Below are positions 48,201-63,200 of a stretch of DNA of 64,000 bases, piece after piece. The stretch is from Atherix ibis. Taxonomy: Eukaryota; Arthropoda; Insecta; Diptera; Athericidae. The position numbers were made by a program, and so were the translations under genes. Positions within the stretch are counted from its first letter, which is position 1. Each line of letters starts with the position of its first letter. The notes below the pieces were generated by a model. The model was not told the DNA's origin and did not search any database. It saw nothing but the letters and a program-made list of their open reading frames with translations. Location: assembly GCA_958298945.1 (NCBI GenBank), contig OY282606.1, positions 25,951,740-26,015,739 of the forward strand, given 5' to 3'.

Positions 48201-51200
48201 ATTTAACAATATTTTACATTTGAAATTCTTCGAAATCGTTTCATGAAAATGTGGTTATAGGACAAAAGACGTTTGTGATTTTTCTATGAATCCTAATCAC
48301 AACGAGTATACTACAATGTATGACGAAAAAATTGTTGTTTTTTTTTTTTAGCAAAAAATTGCTATAATTATGCAAACATATTCATATTAAATTAGGTAAA
48401 TAACTTACAATTATTAAAAAATTATTAATGCTATATAAAAAAAATTCTTAACGAAGGAATATGCTTGTTATTGCAATTTGTTCTTCACTCAATATGGAAT
48501 TTCACATTACGAATCGGCATACAAAAATTCATTCTTACGAAATAATACGAAATAATCCGAATTTTTCAATTCTACGTCCTTTTTTTTAAAAAATTTTAAT
48601 ATGTTTTTTTTTATTTAAAAAAATTATAAGCAATTTATCAATTAATAAATTTTACTTGGTGGTAATCTGAAAAGTTTTTAACTTTTAGAAAAAGGATTTC
48701 CACCATCTTTAAAAGTTATGCTACTTTAAAAAGGAACTACTACTCGAAGCAATAAATGATTGTCAAAATTATACGAAAAAGTAACGATCTTTTAAAAAAA
48801 ATTGACGACCTGTGTTTGGGGCTGAAAAATTAACACCCTTTCTGATAGTGGCAACAGTTTGAATCAGAATTTTAAATTCAAAGTAAACAATTAGAACAAT
48901 ATTTAGCTTAATATAAATAACAATAGAATAATAAGGACTTGGAAAAAAAATTATAATTATAGGAAATAAGATTTAACAAAAAATGGGAAAAATGAAAAAT
49001 TTCAAAAATTCGAATTATTACATTACGAAATATGGTATTTCACAATTATTCCTTTTGGAAAATTTGGAATACGAAAGTTATAGTTAAAATCTGGTAGTAA
49101 TAATTCTAATTTCGTATTTTTAATCAATAACAATTAACTATTATGAAATTTTTCATCAAATATTACACGAATAAATTATATATAATATGTTTAGGTTAAT
49201 TTAATTTAATTTTGATCGAGAACTTGCATTAAGGATACGTGTATGTGAGTAGATATACTCAGTTATGAAAATATTATAAAAATTCAAATAATTTTGACGA
49301 TTGTTTTTCTTTAAGTTAATTTAATTTAATCAAATTACAATATTTGCATATATTTTTATCAGTAGCGGCTTAAAATAGTGTTCAATAGCGGCCCAAGAAA
49401 ATTTTTTTCCCTCAAAGGTAATTTACAGGATACTTAAAGTTTTCGGCTATATTTTATTTGTTTTTTTTTTTACTATATTTTTTTTTACTATTTTCCTATA
49501 CGGCTGAAAAGTTTATACGGCTGACAAAGCACCATGGTTCAAATGATTCCTGTCAAAATTTGACAGCAATCGGTCGATTGGTTCGTGAGACATAGCATTT
49601 TGAGTGAAGCAACTTTTGTTATTGAAAAAAAAATGGATAGAGACGAATTTCATGTATTGATAAAGCATTGCTTTTTGATGAAAAAAAATACAGTGGAAAC
49701 CGAAGCATGGTTTGACAAACGTTATCCGGACTCTGCTCCAGCTATTTCAACTGTGGAATATTTGTTTCGTAAATTTCGAACTGGTCGTACGAGCACACTT
49801 GATGCAAAACGCAGTGGACGCCCAAAAGAGGTGGTTACGGCAGAAAACATCAAAAAAATCCACAAAATAATTTTAAATGACCGTAAAGTGAAGTTGAGCG
49901 AGATAGCTGAGACTCTGATGATATCGAAAGAGCGTGTTGGACATATCGTGCATGAATATTTGGGTATGCTAAAGCTGTGTGCAAAGTGGGTGCCGCATGA
50001 GCTCACTGTGGACCAAAAACAACAACGTGTTGATGATTCTGAGCAGTGTTTGGAGCTGTTCAAGCGCAATAAACCCGAATTTTTGCGTCGATATGTGACA
50101 ATGGATGAAACATGGCTCCGTCACTACACTCCAGAGTCCAATCGGCAGTCGGCAGAGTGGAGAACGAGCGACGAACCGAATCCAAAGCGTGGAAAGACGC
50201 AACAGTCGCCTGGCAAGGTGATGGCGTCTGTATTTTGGGATGCGCATGGTATAATATTCATTGACTATCTCCAGAAGGGACAGACGATCAACAGCGACTA
50301 TTATATAGCGTTATTGGATCGTTTGAAGAAAGAAATCGCTAAGAAACGGCCTCATTTGAAGAAGAAAAAAGTGTTATTTCACCAAGACAATGCACCGTGT
50401 CACAAGTCCATGAAAACGATGGTCAAACTCAATGAATTGGGCTACGAATTGCTTCCCCATCCACCGTATTCTCCAGATCTGGCCCCCAGCGACTTTTTCC
50501 TGTTTGCAGACCTCAAGAGAATGCTCGCTGGCAAGAAATTTAAGACCGATGATGAAGTGATTGCCGAAACTGAGGCCTATTTTGAGGCAAAACCGAAAGA
50601 GTACTAAAAAAATGGTATCGAACAGTTGGAAGATCGCTATAATCGCTGTATCGCCCTCAAAGGCAACTATGTTGAATAATAAAAATGAATTTTGCAAAAA
50701 AAATATTTTTACTGTGTTACCTTATAAACTTTTCAGCCGAACTTTTTTTGGTTTTTCATTTTAGGTTGAATATAAATATTTATAAACTATGGTAATACAT
50801 TTTTGCAATCATTTTTAATATTTAAAAATTAAAAATTAAAGTATTTATTCAATTAATAGAAATTACCTTGAAAATATTTAGTAATAAAGGAAATATTATT
50901 TTATTAAATTATAGTTCTAGAAACTGCAAAGAGAAAAGAAATTTTTCTGAAACTCTAATCGGTAGCCTTAGGGGAAAATATTTTCATCCTAACCTTAATT
51001 TCTATTAAAAAAAGGTTATCCGTTTCGAGTTTCGGAAAGTAAAAATGCTATTTATTTTACATGTATCAAACATATGTGTATGTGTTATCTAAGGGGACTA
51101 TAATTTAGCTTAGACTCTGGCATTATATAACAATGCGTTAACAATTTTAAAAACTTTTTACAAATGTAATGATTTTGCTGAAGCCACGTTCTGCGCGTTA

Positions 51201-54200
51201 AGAGGAGATTATGATCGTCAGCGAATAGGCGTCAATAAAATTAATTTCGCGTATATGATGCTTTGAAATAATATCTATAAGTGAGTTTTTTTTATTAAAA
51301 ATGAATATCTGGTATGTATTTTGGTCTGAAGATGTCATTGCCTCGTGGTGTTTCTCTGAAAATGAAGACGGAGAGACCGTTACTGTCAAATTTTGAACGC
51401 TATGGCCGTATGACAATTGACTTTTTTTGACGAAAACTTGAAGATTTTAATCAAGCCCATATGTACTTTCAACAAAACAGCGCCACAAGCCTCTCAGCAT
51501 GACAGATTTTGAATTTATAGCGCGAACAATTCCCAGGTACGCATCATGCTGGTGAAGTCAATTGGCAACGAAGATCGTGCGATTTGACGTCGTGAGATTT
51601 TTTATTGTGAAAAAGTCCCGTGATAATATAATATTTCATGCATAATGGTAATATCCATGTAAAAAATTTAATATAATTTATTTAACTTTACTTTCCGAAG
51701 CACAAATAGGATAGCCATTTATTAAATAGTATTTTGTAATTTGTTTAATCATTTTCTTCCAATAGATTGATTGCAGGACAAAATTTATTTTAGTTTACTT
51801 TTATTACATTTAGAAAATTCATAGTGATATAAAAAAAAAAAATTCAAAATTCGAAAAATGGTAAAATAAAAAAAAAATTTAGTTTAATTTCAAATCAAAA
51901 AATGTCGCTGTTGAATACGAGGTCTGTTCAAAAAGTATCGTGAATTTTGAATTTCCGCGGGTTACGTATATTCGATTTTAGATTTTTTGTGGCGTTATGT
52001 TGGTACTCATGTCTCTCACTTATACCGACAAGTTCGGCCATTTTGAATGTTCAGTTAATTTTGACAGATGCTTTGATTGCACGTGTTTTGGCTCGTCTTC
52101 GATTTTTGCTCAATTTTCCTCCAGTGGGTCATAACTGGTGACGAATCATGGGTTTATGGTTATGACGTGGAAACCAAAGCTCAATCATCCCAATGGAAAC
52201 TGCCGCACGAGTCAAGACTGAAAAAAGAGCCAAGTTCAGTCGAATGTGAAGGTTTTCCTTACAATTTTCTTCGATTGCAGGGGCGTGGTGCATCATGAGT
52301 TCTTGCCACAAGGTAGAACGGTCAATAAGGAATATTACCTGCAAGTTATGCGCAAGTTGCGTGAAGCAATCCGCCAGAAACGACCGGATTTGTGGAGGAA
52401 CAAAAATTTACTTTTGTCATTTTTGGCCAAAAACAACACATTAATAATGCCGGATTTATTTATTCCACAGATCTGGCCCCCTGTGACATTTTCTTGTTAA
52501 CGAAACTGAAGAGCCCCATGAAAGGACGATGCTACGCTACGATTGAGGAGATAAAGACGGCATCGAAGGAGGAGCTGAACAAGATCACAAAAAATGATTT
52601 TTTCTAGTGCTTCGATGATTGGAAAAAACGTTGGCACAAGCGTATAATATCTGGTGGGATTTATTTTGAAGGGGACAAAATAGATATTCATGAATAAATA
52701 AATAATTTTTGAGAAAAAAAACACAAAATTCGCGATATTTTTTGAACAGATCTCGTTTGTTAAATAAAAAAATATCCAAAAAGATATAAAAATATTAAAG
52801 TTTTATTTGAATTTAAGACCGTTTTAATTTTTTTTGTTTTTAAATAACCTTAAAAAATTTTTGGTTATGGGAAACATAACAAAAATGAAAGTACATTTAT
52901 TCTTAATGTCTTAGTAATAAAAAAAATATCCCCATATTAAATAATATATGATATTTTTCCCTTTTTTTTTTCTTCATATCCAAAAGAAAAAACAAGCTTA
53001 TTCACCGAAAGTTTTTGTATGATTCCCGATATGCACACAAATTTACACCTCTTAGAATATTCGCCATTAATAAAATGATGTATTTTAATTTATTCAATTG
53101 CGCATTAAAAATAATTATGTAAAACCCAATGAAATACCATAAGTGCAGTTATTTTACACCTACTTGATTTTTATTATAAAAAAAAAATGTAAATAATAAT
53201 GAAAGTTTTTATGAGTAAAAAATAAGAATAATCGATGCGATGCTGATTTTAAACATCCTAACATGGAGCCGCCACTGTATCGTATCAAATTATTGAATAA
53301 GAAAATCCTTTTTAAAATATCCTAAACAGACAGGTGTTCCCTAACATATTACTTATATTTTCTATCACAATGTCAACTTAACTATTTTTGGTATCGGATT
53401 TAGTTAAATTAAATTCGCAACAAAATCAATCAGATTCTATTCAATGGAACGATTTTTATTGATTTAAGGTAAACACACACGTTTTGTTGAATGAATCAAA
53501 AAGTTCAAATTGAACATGCATCCTAATGGTTGTTGGTATTATTAATATTTAAAAAAAATTGTTCATTTGTGCATACGTTAATTAATAAATAATTCACAAT
53601 CATTATCAACAGTAAAAAAAAAAACTATCAAACAAAATCAATAGCAAATTAATTATAATTTAGAATATAAGAACAAATAGGCAATTTTTAACAAATCAAA
53701 ACTGAATTTTAAAATTCATAGAAAAAATTAATAGAAATCAAAACTGAATAAAAAAATAAACACGCGCCAATCCTACGCACAGCACTCGAAATTGCGGTAA
53801 TTTGGTTTTTGTTTTTAATTCGATTTTTGTTAGATAATCAAAAATGTATGAGTAAAATTTTTATCGAAGTAGTAGTAGTAATTATTTTTACTGTTTTCGA
53901 TGTTCTTTTTATTTCGTTTACGAACGAATTGAAGATAACTTAAAAAATTACCTTTAGTCTTGGGCTGTCGCTGCTCATACGATCTAGATCTGGGTTCAGT
54001 TTCGGGGCTGAGTGGTCTCGTCTTGTTGTCGAACGAGCTCGGTTGCTTTGTTTGTTGGGAAGCCAACTCTTCGCTCAATCGTTTCGCCAAATCCATAGCC
54101 TCGTGTCCGGAGACAGTATGATGAGATCCGATCGGAATTGGTTTCGAACTTTTCAAGTGACGTGGTCTTTGCGGCTTTGGAAGATCACACATTTCACTCT

Positions 54201-57200
54201 GCTCCTCTGGAGATGAAACTTGCTGTAGAAGAAGAGATACCGATTTTTGTCACACAATTAAACAAATTCCACATTCCACAAACAGTAAATTTTTACAAAA
54301 AAAATATTTTTTTGTATTACGAGGGTCGTTTAATAAGTCCTTAGAAAATTCGAGAAATTGCGCTCGTAGTGTCGAGTAGCATTATCGCGATTTTTTTTTG
54401 TAAGTAGCATTATCGACAGGAAAGCTGTCAAAATTTCCGCTCGATCCATAGCGTAGGTCAATTTCTATCGTCGATTAAAGTTAACGACATTTTTTTGTGC
54501 ATAAAAATGGAAAAAAGCGAGTTTAGGGCTGTCATCTAACATCTCCATTTGAAAGGCTTAAGCCCGAAAGAAATCAAAGCCGAGTTGGATGCAGTTCATG
54601 GCACATCTGCACCTGTGTTTGCGACGGTTTACAATTGGGTGAATGAATTTAAACGTGGCCGTTCATCCACAAAAGATGAACATCGTTCAGGACGCCCAGT
54701 TGAGGTGTGTACTCCTGAAATCATCGACAAAATCCACGATCTGATTTTGAACGATCGGCGAATTAAAGTGCGCGAATTAGTTGAGGCCACGGGCATATCA
54801 CAAGGTACAGTCGCTTCAATTTTGCATGAAAAATTGTCTGTGAAAAAAATTTCGGCAAGATGGGTGCCGCGTTTGCTCTCAGAGGAGAATAAGCGCAATC
54901 GTGTAGTGGACTCTGAGGCTGTGTCGGCACTCTTTCATCGCAATCCTGTGGACGAAACCTGGATACACTACTACACTCCAGAAACGAAGAGACAGTCATC
55001 ACAGTGGATTTTCAAGGGTGAACGGGCTCCGAAGAAGGCAAAAACTGTGCCATCGGCCGGCAAGGTGATGGCCACGGTCTTTTGGGATTCGCAGGGCATC
55101 ATTTTTATCGACTACTTGGAAAAAGGAAAAACAATAACAGGAGCGTATTACGCGTCGTTATTGCAACGTTTGAGCGAGGAAATCAAAGAGAAACGCCCCC
55201 ATCTGAAGAAGAAAAAAATCCTCTTGCATCAGGACAATGCGCGTGTGCACACCTGCGCTGTTTCCATGGCCAAAATTGTGGAATTGAGAATGGAATTGTT
55301 GCAGCATCCCGCTTATTCACCAGATTTGGCCCCGAGTGACTATTTTCTTTTCCCCAATCTGAAGAAATGGCTTGGCGGACGACGGTTCACTTCCAACGAG
55401 GACGTCATTGCTCAAACGGATGAGTATTTTGCAGAACTTCCGAAATCCTATTTTTTGGACGGGATAAAAATTTTGGAAAAACGGTTGGAAAAGTGTATAG
55501 AGCTAAAAGGAGATTATGTTGAAAAATAAAATTTTTCTTTTTAAAAAAACAGTTTTTTTCCATCTTTTTCTAAGGGCTTATTGAACGACCCCCGTATTTT
55601 AATATGAAGAAAAAAAAAACTGCCTTCAAATTACCAACACCACTATTATTACTTACCTCACTTAAATTCTTCGACTCGCTGAGTGGGCTTTCTTCCAAAT
55701 TGAGATCATTTTCTTCATCAATCCGTGTTGGGTTTTTATCTTCAGGAGTCTAATAGATAAAACCAAAAATAGACAAAACATAAAAGGATACAAAAAATTA
55801 TTATCTTTTCTGTATTCAAAAAGTATTTTTCTCTAGTAAACAAAAAAAACGTTACTATATTTTTCGATTGGCTGGAATCATTTCGACTGTGGGGCCGAAA
55901 TCCAGGACCAGGTGGTAAATTTTTCTGGACACAGCAATTCACACCCGGACTGAAATGTAGTTCAACGTGAAATCTTTCCTCGGAACTAGGATCTTTGGTT
56001 GGGTCTTCGTATAGCATAATGACAACCTGTGACATGTAGTTTAGCTCGGACACCATTGAAATGTACTCCATGGCACGTCGCCATTGCTCATCGGTTAGCA
56101 CATTCAATAGACCACCGAATCGAAGAACAGTTAGGAGCGAGTGAACGTGACTTTCGCTAGTGAAGTACAAACGTGTTCGCACGTGCCTACCAGGACTTGA
56201 TACACCGTGACTATACCGAGGATTGAGACGATTGACACTTTCGTCGCCCACTTCTTCGATATTACGCTGTAGATCAGCCTTGATTTTCTTTAGCAACGGT
56301 GTACAGATTCCCTGGCCAATCGCCAGTTTCTCCTGAAGCGTCAGACCATATTCCTGTGGTATAACGATATCGGCAAGATTTTTAGCATACAAATACAACT
56401 CTTCGGCCTGTTCGTACTGCAGTGTATGCTGATTATGCTGTAAATCGTACTTTATGCAATCGTAAATGTCCGGAATTTTTGAAATATCGAAAGTTTTATT
56501 CTTGGTTGAGAAATCCTTTTCGATTTTTCCCCAACGTCGTAACATTAGGTCCCACGTTTCGCCATGATATAAAATGGCGTCTTTGGTTTTGGGATCGTCC
56601 TTCTTAATGGTTATAATCTGAAGCAAAGTTTGTATAAGCGCCTGAACATGATTACAGCACTGCACTGGATTCTTAACAAAGTCCATTGCCTGACTTATGC
56701 TTATACTATTACCGGGATTGATAGCTTCACGGTCTTCCGACGTGAATTCTCTATCAATCTGCATCAGTTCGTGCAAACGAATTTTAGCTCTGAAATTTTT
56801 TTTTTTATATTTTAAATGAAGACAAATATCTAAAAATGGCTTTGCTCTCCGCGTTTTCAACTTACATATTTTGATATTTACTCGAATCACAGTCATTATC
56901 CAAAAGTCCATTTGTATTGGCACTTTTCACCATTTGCACCAAAATTGGTGTTAGTTCACCTTCGAGGGCCAGAAGACCTTTAGCAAATGCAGCTGCAGTC
57001 ATTTGAACGCGACCCTCATCAGAAGCGTAAATTTTTAAATCATGACGAAATGTTGAATGTAATCTGATTAAATGGTAACAAAATTATTTAAGAATTTAAA
57101 TGTGTGTTTTTTATTTATTATGTTGCATAATTGATAACGAACCTAAGCAGACCAAGTCCTTGTGCGCCGGAATAATCATTTCTACCCTGACCCCCAGGAT

Positions 57201-60200
57201 ACATACATCGAAATATCCGACCCAATTCTTCTGCTTGTATCCGACCAGCTGGTGTTAATTCCCCGCCCCATTTCAAAATCAATACCAACGATGGCTCTTT
57301 GGGAACATCTACTAACATATTTTTAACATCTTAGCGATAATCTTATTTTTTATTTTTTATCTTTATATACTATAAAAATTCTTATTAATCGTTAAATTAT
57401 ATACTTTTCAACACAATGCATCGATTTATTTTTGTTTATAATAAAAACCAAAAAAACAATAATTACTATATAGATAAGCAATCTAGTATGAATTTTCAAC
57501 AAATAATAGTGCATGAATTTATGAATTTTTCTATGTTAAAAGAAATTTTTTTTTATGAAATTGCAAAGTAAATATTTAAAAAAAAATATATATACGAGTA
57601 AATATATAATAATTCGTGCTGTGCAGAAAGTATTGGTTATGTTATGTTGCTTTTTAGAATAAAATTTTAGTTAATTAGTTCAATTCTACTGCATTCTTGA
57701 AATTTTCAGATATTTTTGCTTAATAATAAACATTTCTTTTAGTTGTTATTAATAACACGAAATTATGTTTAAAGAAAATTTTTTTTTATTGATGCTTAAA
57801 AATAAATAAAAACAGTTAACGAATATTATGATTTAATTGAAAACAAAACAACTTCTACAAATGTGCGACTTCTATGTATTTATTACTAACTAATCAGTTT
57901 GAATATTTATGAAGTAAATTAGAATAATTCCTTTTGATATTTTTTAAACAAATAATTTAATAAATTTTGCACTTTTTTTTTAATATACGAGGTCTGTTCA
58001 AAAAATATCCCGAACTTTGAATTTCCGCGGGTTACGTATATTCGATTTTTTGTGGCGTTATGTTGGTACTCATATCTCTCATTTATGCCGACAAGTTCGC
58101 CCATTTTGAATGTTCAGTTAATTTTTGACAGCTGCTTTGCTTGCACGTGTTTTGGCTCGTCTTCGATTTTTGCTCAATTTTGACCAAGAACAGCATCGCA
58201 TTAACATTGCTAAGGAGCTGTTGGACTCTGTCCGCGACGACCCAGATTTTCTTCAGAATGTCATAACTGGTGACGAATCATGGGTTTATGGTTAAGACGT
58301 GGAAACCAAAGCTCAATCATCCCAATGGAAGCTACCGCACGAGCCAAGACCGAAAAAAGCGCGCCAAGTTTGGTCGAATGTGAAGGTTTTGCTTTCAGTT
58401 TTCTTCGATTGCAGAGGCGTGGGTCATCATGAGTTCTTGCCACAGGGTAGAACGGTCAAAAGGAATATTACCTGCAAGTTATGCGCAAGTTGCGTGAAGC
58501 AATCCGCCAGAAATGCCCGGATTCGTGGAAAAACAAAAATTGACTTTTGCCATTTTTGGCCAAAAAAAAACACACTAATAATGCCGCAGCCACCTTATTT
58601 CCCAGATCTAGCCCCCTGTGACTTTTTCTTGTTCCCAAAACTGAAGGGCACCATAGGACGACGCTATTCTACGATTGAGGAGATAAAGACGGCATCGAAG
58701 GAGGAGCTGAACAATATCACAAAACATGATTTTTTGAAGTGCTTCGAGGATTGGAAAAAACGTTGGCACAAGTGTATAATATCTGGTGGGGATTACTTTG
58801 AAGGGGTGAAAATAGATATTCATAAATAAATAAATATTTTTTGAAAAAACACAAAATTTGCGATACTTTTTGAGCAGTCCTCATATTTAAATTTTCTATA
58901 ATTTTCAACTTTGGCTACAATTTTATAGTTTATTGTTATGATCAGTGAATTTTTTCAATTCAAATTTTAATTATTAATTTTTTCGTATTTCAAATTACTT
59001 ACAGGCACTTTTTTTTTAAATCTATCATTTTTCTTGAATATATGTTAAAAACATACAAAAATCTTTTATCAAAGAAAAATATAAACTAAAAACTTCTCGG
59101 TCATCTAACAAGTTTAGAAAATTTAATATTAAATATTTTACGAATAAACAAAGTCGAAAATAACCAATTAAATTTTTTTTTTATACCAAATACAATTTAA
59201 TAATTTTAAAAAAAAGCCGCAAAAACAATTTTTCATCCTTTTTTTGATCAATTAAAAATATTTAAAAAAAGCGAAAAATATGCAAACCGATTAATCATTT
59301 TATAGAAATAGTCAATTTAGATGTGTTAAAAATAAAAAATATAAAAAAAAAACTTAAAATAATGCTCCATTAATTATTTACGAAATTATACTGCGAAATA
59401 ATGGGTATGGAAACGCACATTATGATATACGAACGCGCACGTTTTTTTTGCTCACGTGATTTATCATTGACCAAATCTCGTGTGCGCGCGTCAGCATCAG
59501 AATGAAAATAGAGCGTGAGAACGCACTTGAGTGAGAACGCAATTGAGTGAGAACGCACTTGAGTGAGAACGTACTTGAGTGAGAACGCAATTGAGTGAGA
59601 ACGCACTTGACTGAATGTCCGCTCTTTTTAAAAGCACGAAACGCGGTTGAGTGTTTATTGGAAGAGTACAGAGCACAGCACGCACTCAACAGTGAGTAGC
59701 AATGTTTACATGCGCACACGCGGCATGGTTTCTCTCACCGAACAGAATTGCACGTTCTTGTCGCGTATATAAATTGCGAGTTCTTGTCGCGTACGTTGAA
59801 TTGATGTGCACATTCATGTGCGACTTATAAGTGTGCATTTCCTTATCCAAAATTCACAAAAAAACTATTTAATAAAATAAATAAAAATATTTTATAATAT
59901 CATCCATCATCAATAAAGCTTATTTTCTTTGCGAATTTGCTTTGTTTTTTCTCTGTTTTCTGTTTTTTTTTTTTTTTGGTCAGTTTATGTACAAATAAAT
60001 ACAAAAGCAACATAAAATGTGAAAATTTCAAACGTACTGCCGGAAGAATTGTTACCATCATCCGAACTAGATCCTCGAGGTCGGCCCTTTGGCTGATATT
60101 TCATTTGTACTTTACGATTAATACCCGAAAAATGTCCGTACCTGTAATTATTTTCGAAAAAATGATAACTTTTGTCAAGAGATAGTGAGAGGTGCTCCCC

Positions 60201-63200
60201 ATAATTATTTGAGGGAAATTTTTTGTCACAAAAATAATAATTTACATTTCAAGAACGTTCTTTAATTGTTCTAGTTTGCCTTGTTTCTCTTCGATCTCAG
60301 ATTCGGCAGCTTTTGTTTGGATTTCGGTTAATAACGCTCTGGCAATATCTAAAATCTCTTGTAGCTGCTTTGGCTTTTTCAATTTCACATGGCCATGTTT
60401 ATAGCCATCGTATTTTTCGAAAATTTCAAAAAATCTAATTTAATTGCAAAATAGAAAATATATAATATAATCTCGCTGTTGTTTTGATATTACAAAATTC
60501 AATTTGTTGACAATCGTCTTACTTTTGATGGCGAACTTCAACTTTCATTTTCTGCTTTGGTGTCCGATCGCCGTGCCGTATTACAGCGACAACGCAACGC
60601 AATTCCATCATTTTTCCGAATGTCGTAGGTACTATGGGTGGATCATCTAGTTGAAATGGCACTGACCAAGGTATGTGCAGTGTCGGTGTCAACTCCCGTA
60701 GGATCATGTTACCAAGTATTTTCGCACAATCATCATAGTACTTGTTTGAATTTTTAACAAAACTAAAACCATTCACATCACAAACATACGATTTACCATT
60801 GGCTCTGGAAAAATAAATTTCCATCGTTCTTTTTGTTTAAATAACCAAAGAATATTTCCATTTTGTTTTTCTTATTTTAAGAAAATACTATATTAATATA
60901 ATATCTTTAATGTAATTAGAAGTTCAAATTTATAATAAAAAAAATAAAAAAATAATAAATCTTTCCACTTACCTTAAAAGATCAAATCCACAAACTGTTT
61001 GCTTAAATGCTAAACAAACTTTTCGCGAAATTAATTTTTCCGCATTATTAAGAATCACCGGATAGCGAATCTCCTTTCCCTCACTGTCCCTTTCAACCTT
61101 ACCATCTAATGCTGGGCTTTTTCTAGCTTCGGCATGTGCGTAATCAGGGCCCACTGTATATACCTTTACATCCGTTCCTGAAAAGGAAGCTGAGCTTTAA
61201 AAGTATTGCTGGTTCTAGGGGGACTTCAATTTTACAAAAGATTTCTTTTCACAAAATTAATTCAACAAATTCGAAATTATATTAAAAGTGCAAGCAAAAA
61301 ACCAAAAAGGCAAAAAAAAATTAAAATATTAAAAGTATATTCCGGAAATTGTTTCCAAGGTGAGTTTAGCCCCATTTACATTTTACCATTTAGTAGTTTT
61401 GCAATTTTTTTTTGTTTTTTTTTGTTTTTCGATTAGAATTCGGTTAGTTTGCTGATAGGCTTTTAGGATATATTCATTTTTTAAAAACATACCGTCCGTT
61501 GGCATAAAATCCTCGTATATAAACGAACCAGTCTTTCTTACTCGAGACTCAGGTGAGTACACACTACTCCGACTGCCAATCTAAGAGAGAAATTAATTCA
61601 ATTGAAAATAGACAATTAATTTATAGTATTTTTTTTATGAATAGTAATAAAATTTTTTGAATTAACCAAACACAATAGAAAAACATTTTCATAATTCCAC
61701 AGGACTTATAAGGGGTTAACCAATTTGTGTTTCGGAAAGTAAAGTTTAAATTTTTAATAATTTTTTCACACATTCCGGACTATACATGCTTCATATAAAG
61801 AAAAGTCCAACGGCGCCAAATAAAAAGATCTTGAAGGCCAATTGACAGAATCAAATCTCGAACTTTGGCGTCCTAGGAACTTTTCTCATTTCGAGTATAA
61901 AGGCATAATTTATTGGGTTGGGTGGTTTGTAATGCGATCTTGTTGAAACCACTTATTGTCCATATTAAACTCTTTAAGTTCAGATTTGATGGTAACCATA
62001 TCTGCTTCTTCATTGTCAAAAAATACGAGCCAACGACACCTTCATACTCAAAACGCTGATAAAATTGGGGTTTTCAGAGCCTCTTACGTGGTCTGTTCAA
62101 AAAGTATCACGAATTTTGAATTTCCGCGGGTTACGTATATTCGATTTTTTGTGCCGTTATGTTGGTACTCATATCTCTCATTTATGCCGACAAGTTCGGT
62201 CATTTTGAATGTTCAGTTAATTTTTGACAGCTGCTTTGCTTGCATGTGTTTTGGCTCGTCTTCGATTTTTGCTCAATTTCGACCAAAAACAGCATCGCAT
62301 TAACATTGCTAAGGAGCTCTTGGACTCTGTCCGCGATGACCCCAATTTGCTCCAAAGGGTCATAACTGGTGACGGATCATTGTTTTATGATTATGACGTG
62401 GAAACCAAAGGTCAATCATCCCAATGGAAGCTGCCGCACGAGTCAAGACCGAAAAAAGCGCCAAGTTCGGTCGAATGTGAAGGTTTTGCTTATAGTTTGC
62501 AGAGGCGTGGTGCATCATGAGTTCTTGCCACTGGGTAGAGCGGTTAATAAGGAATATTACCTACAAGTTATGCGAAGTAATCCGCCAGAAACGCCCGCAT
62601 TTATGGAAGAACAAAAATTGACTTTTGCCATTTTTGGCCAAAAACAACACACTAATAATGCCGCAGCCACCGTATTCCCCAGATCTGGCCCCCTGTGATT
62701 TTTTCTTATTCCCGAAACTGAAGAGCCCCATGAAAGGACGATGCTACGCTACGATTGAGGAGATAAAGACGGCATCGTAGGAGGAGCTGAACAAGATCAC
62801 AAAACAATGATTTTTTGAAGTGCTACGAAGATTGGAAAAAACGTTGGAACAAGTGTATTATATCTGGTGGGGATTAAGGAGTCAAAATAGATATTCATGA
62901 ATAAATAAATATTTTTTGAAAAAACACAAAATTCGCGATACTTTTTGAACAGATCTTGAATATGGCAGTTTTGGTTATTGTCATATCCACCAAGGGAAAT
63001 ATACCTTTATAAAAAAAAATTTACAATTTAATCATCTTGTTTGTTGATTTGGTGATCCATAAACGTTAATAAAACAAATACTTTATTTTGTATCATATAT
63101 AGTATATGTTTGACATCTGTCAAAACACAGAGCTTTACTTTCCGAATCACAAAATTAATAACGCGTTTTTTATTTTTTATTTATTTAATGGCAGAAAAGA

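Noticed and set aside
59370..59719. Overlapping minus-strand frames with repeated [15 protein letters not shown]
   Set aside because: The protein repetition is simply the 16-bp DNA repeat read in three frames; a period of 16 bp gives a 16-residue repeat in every frame.
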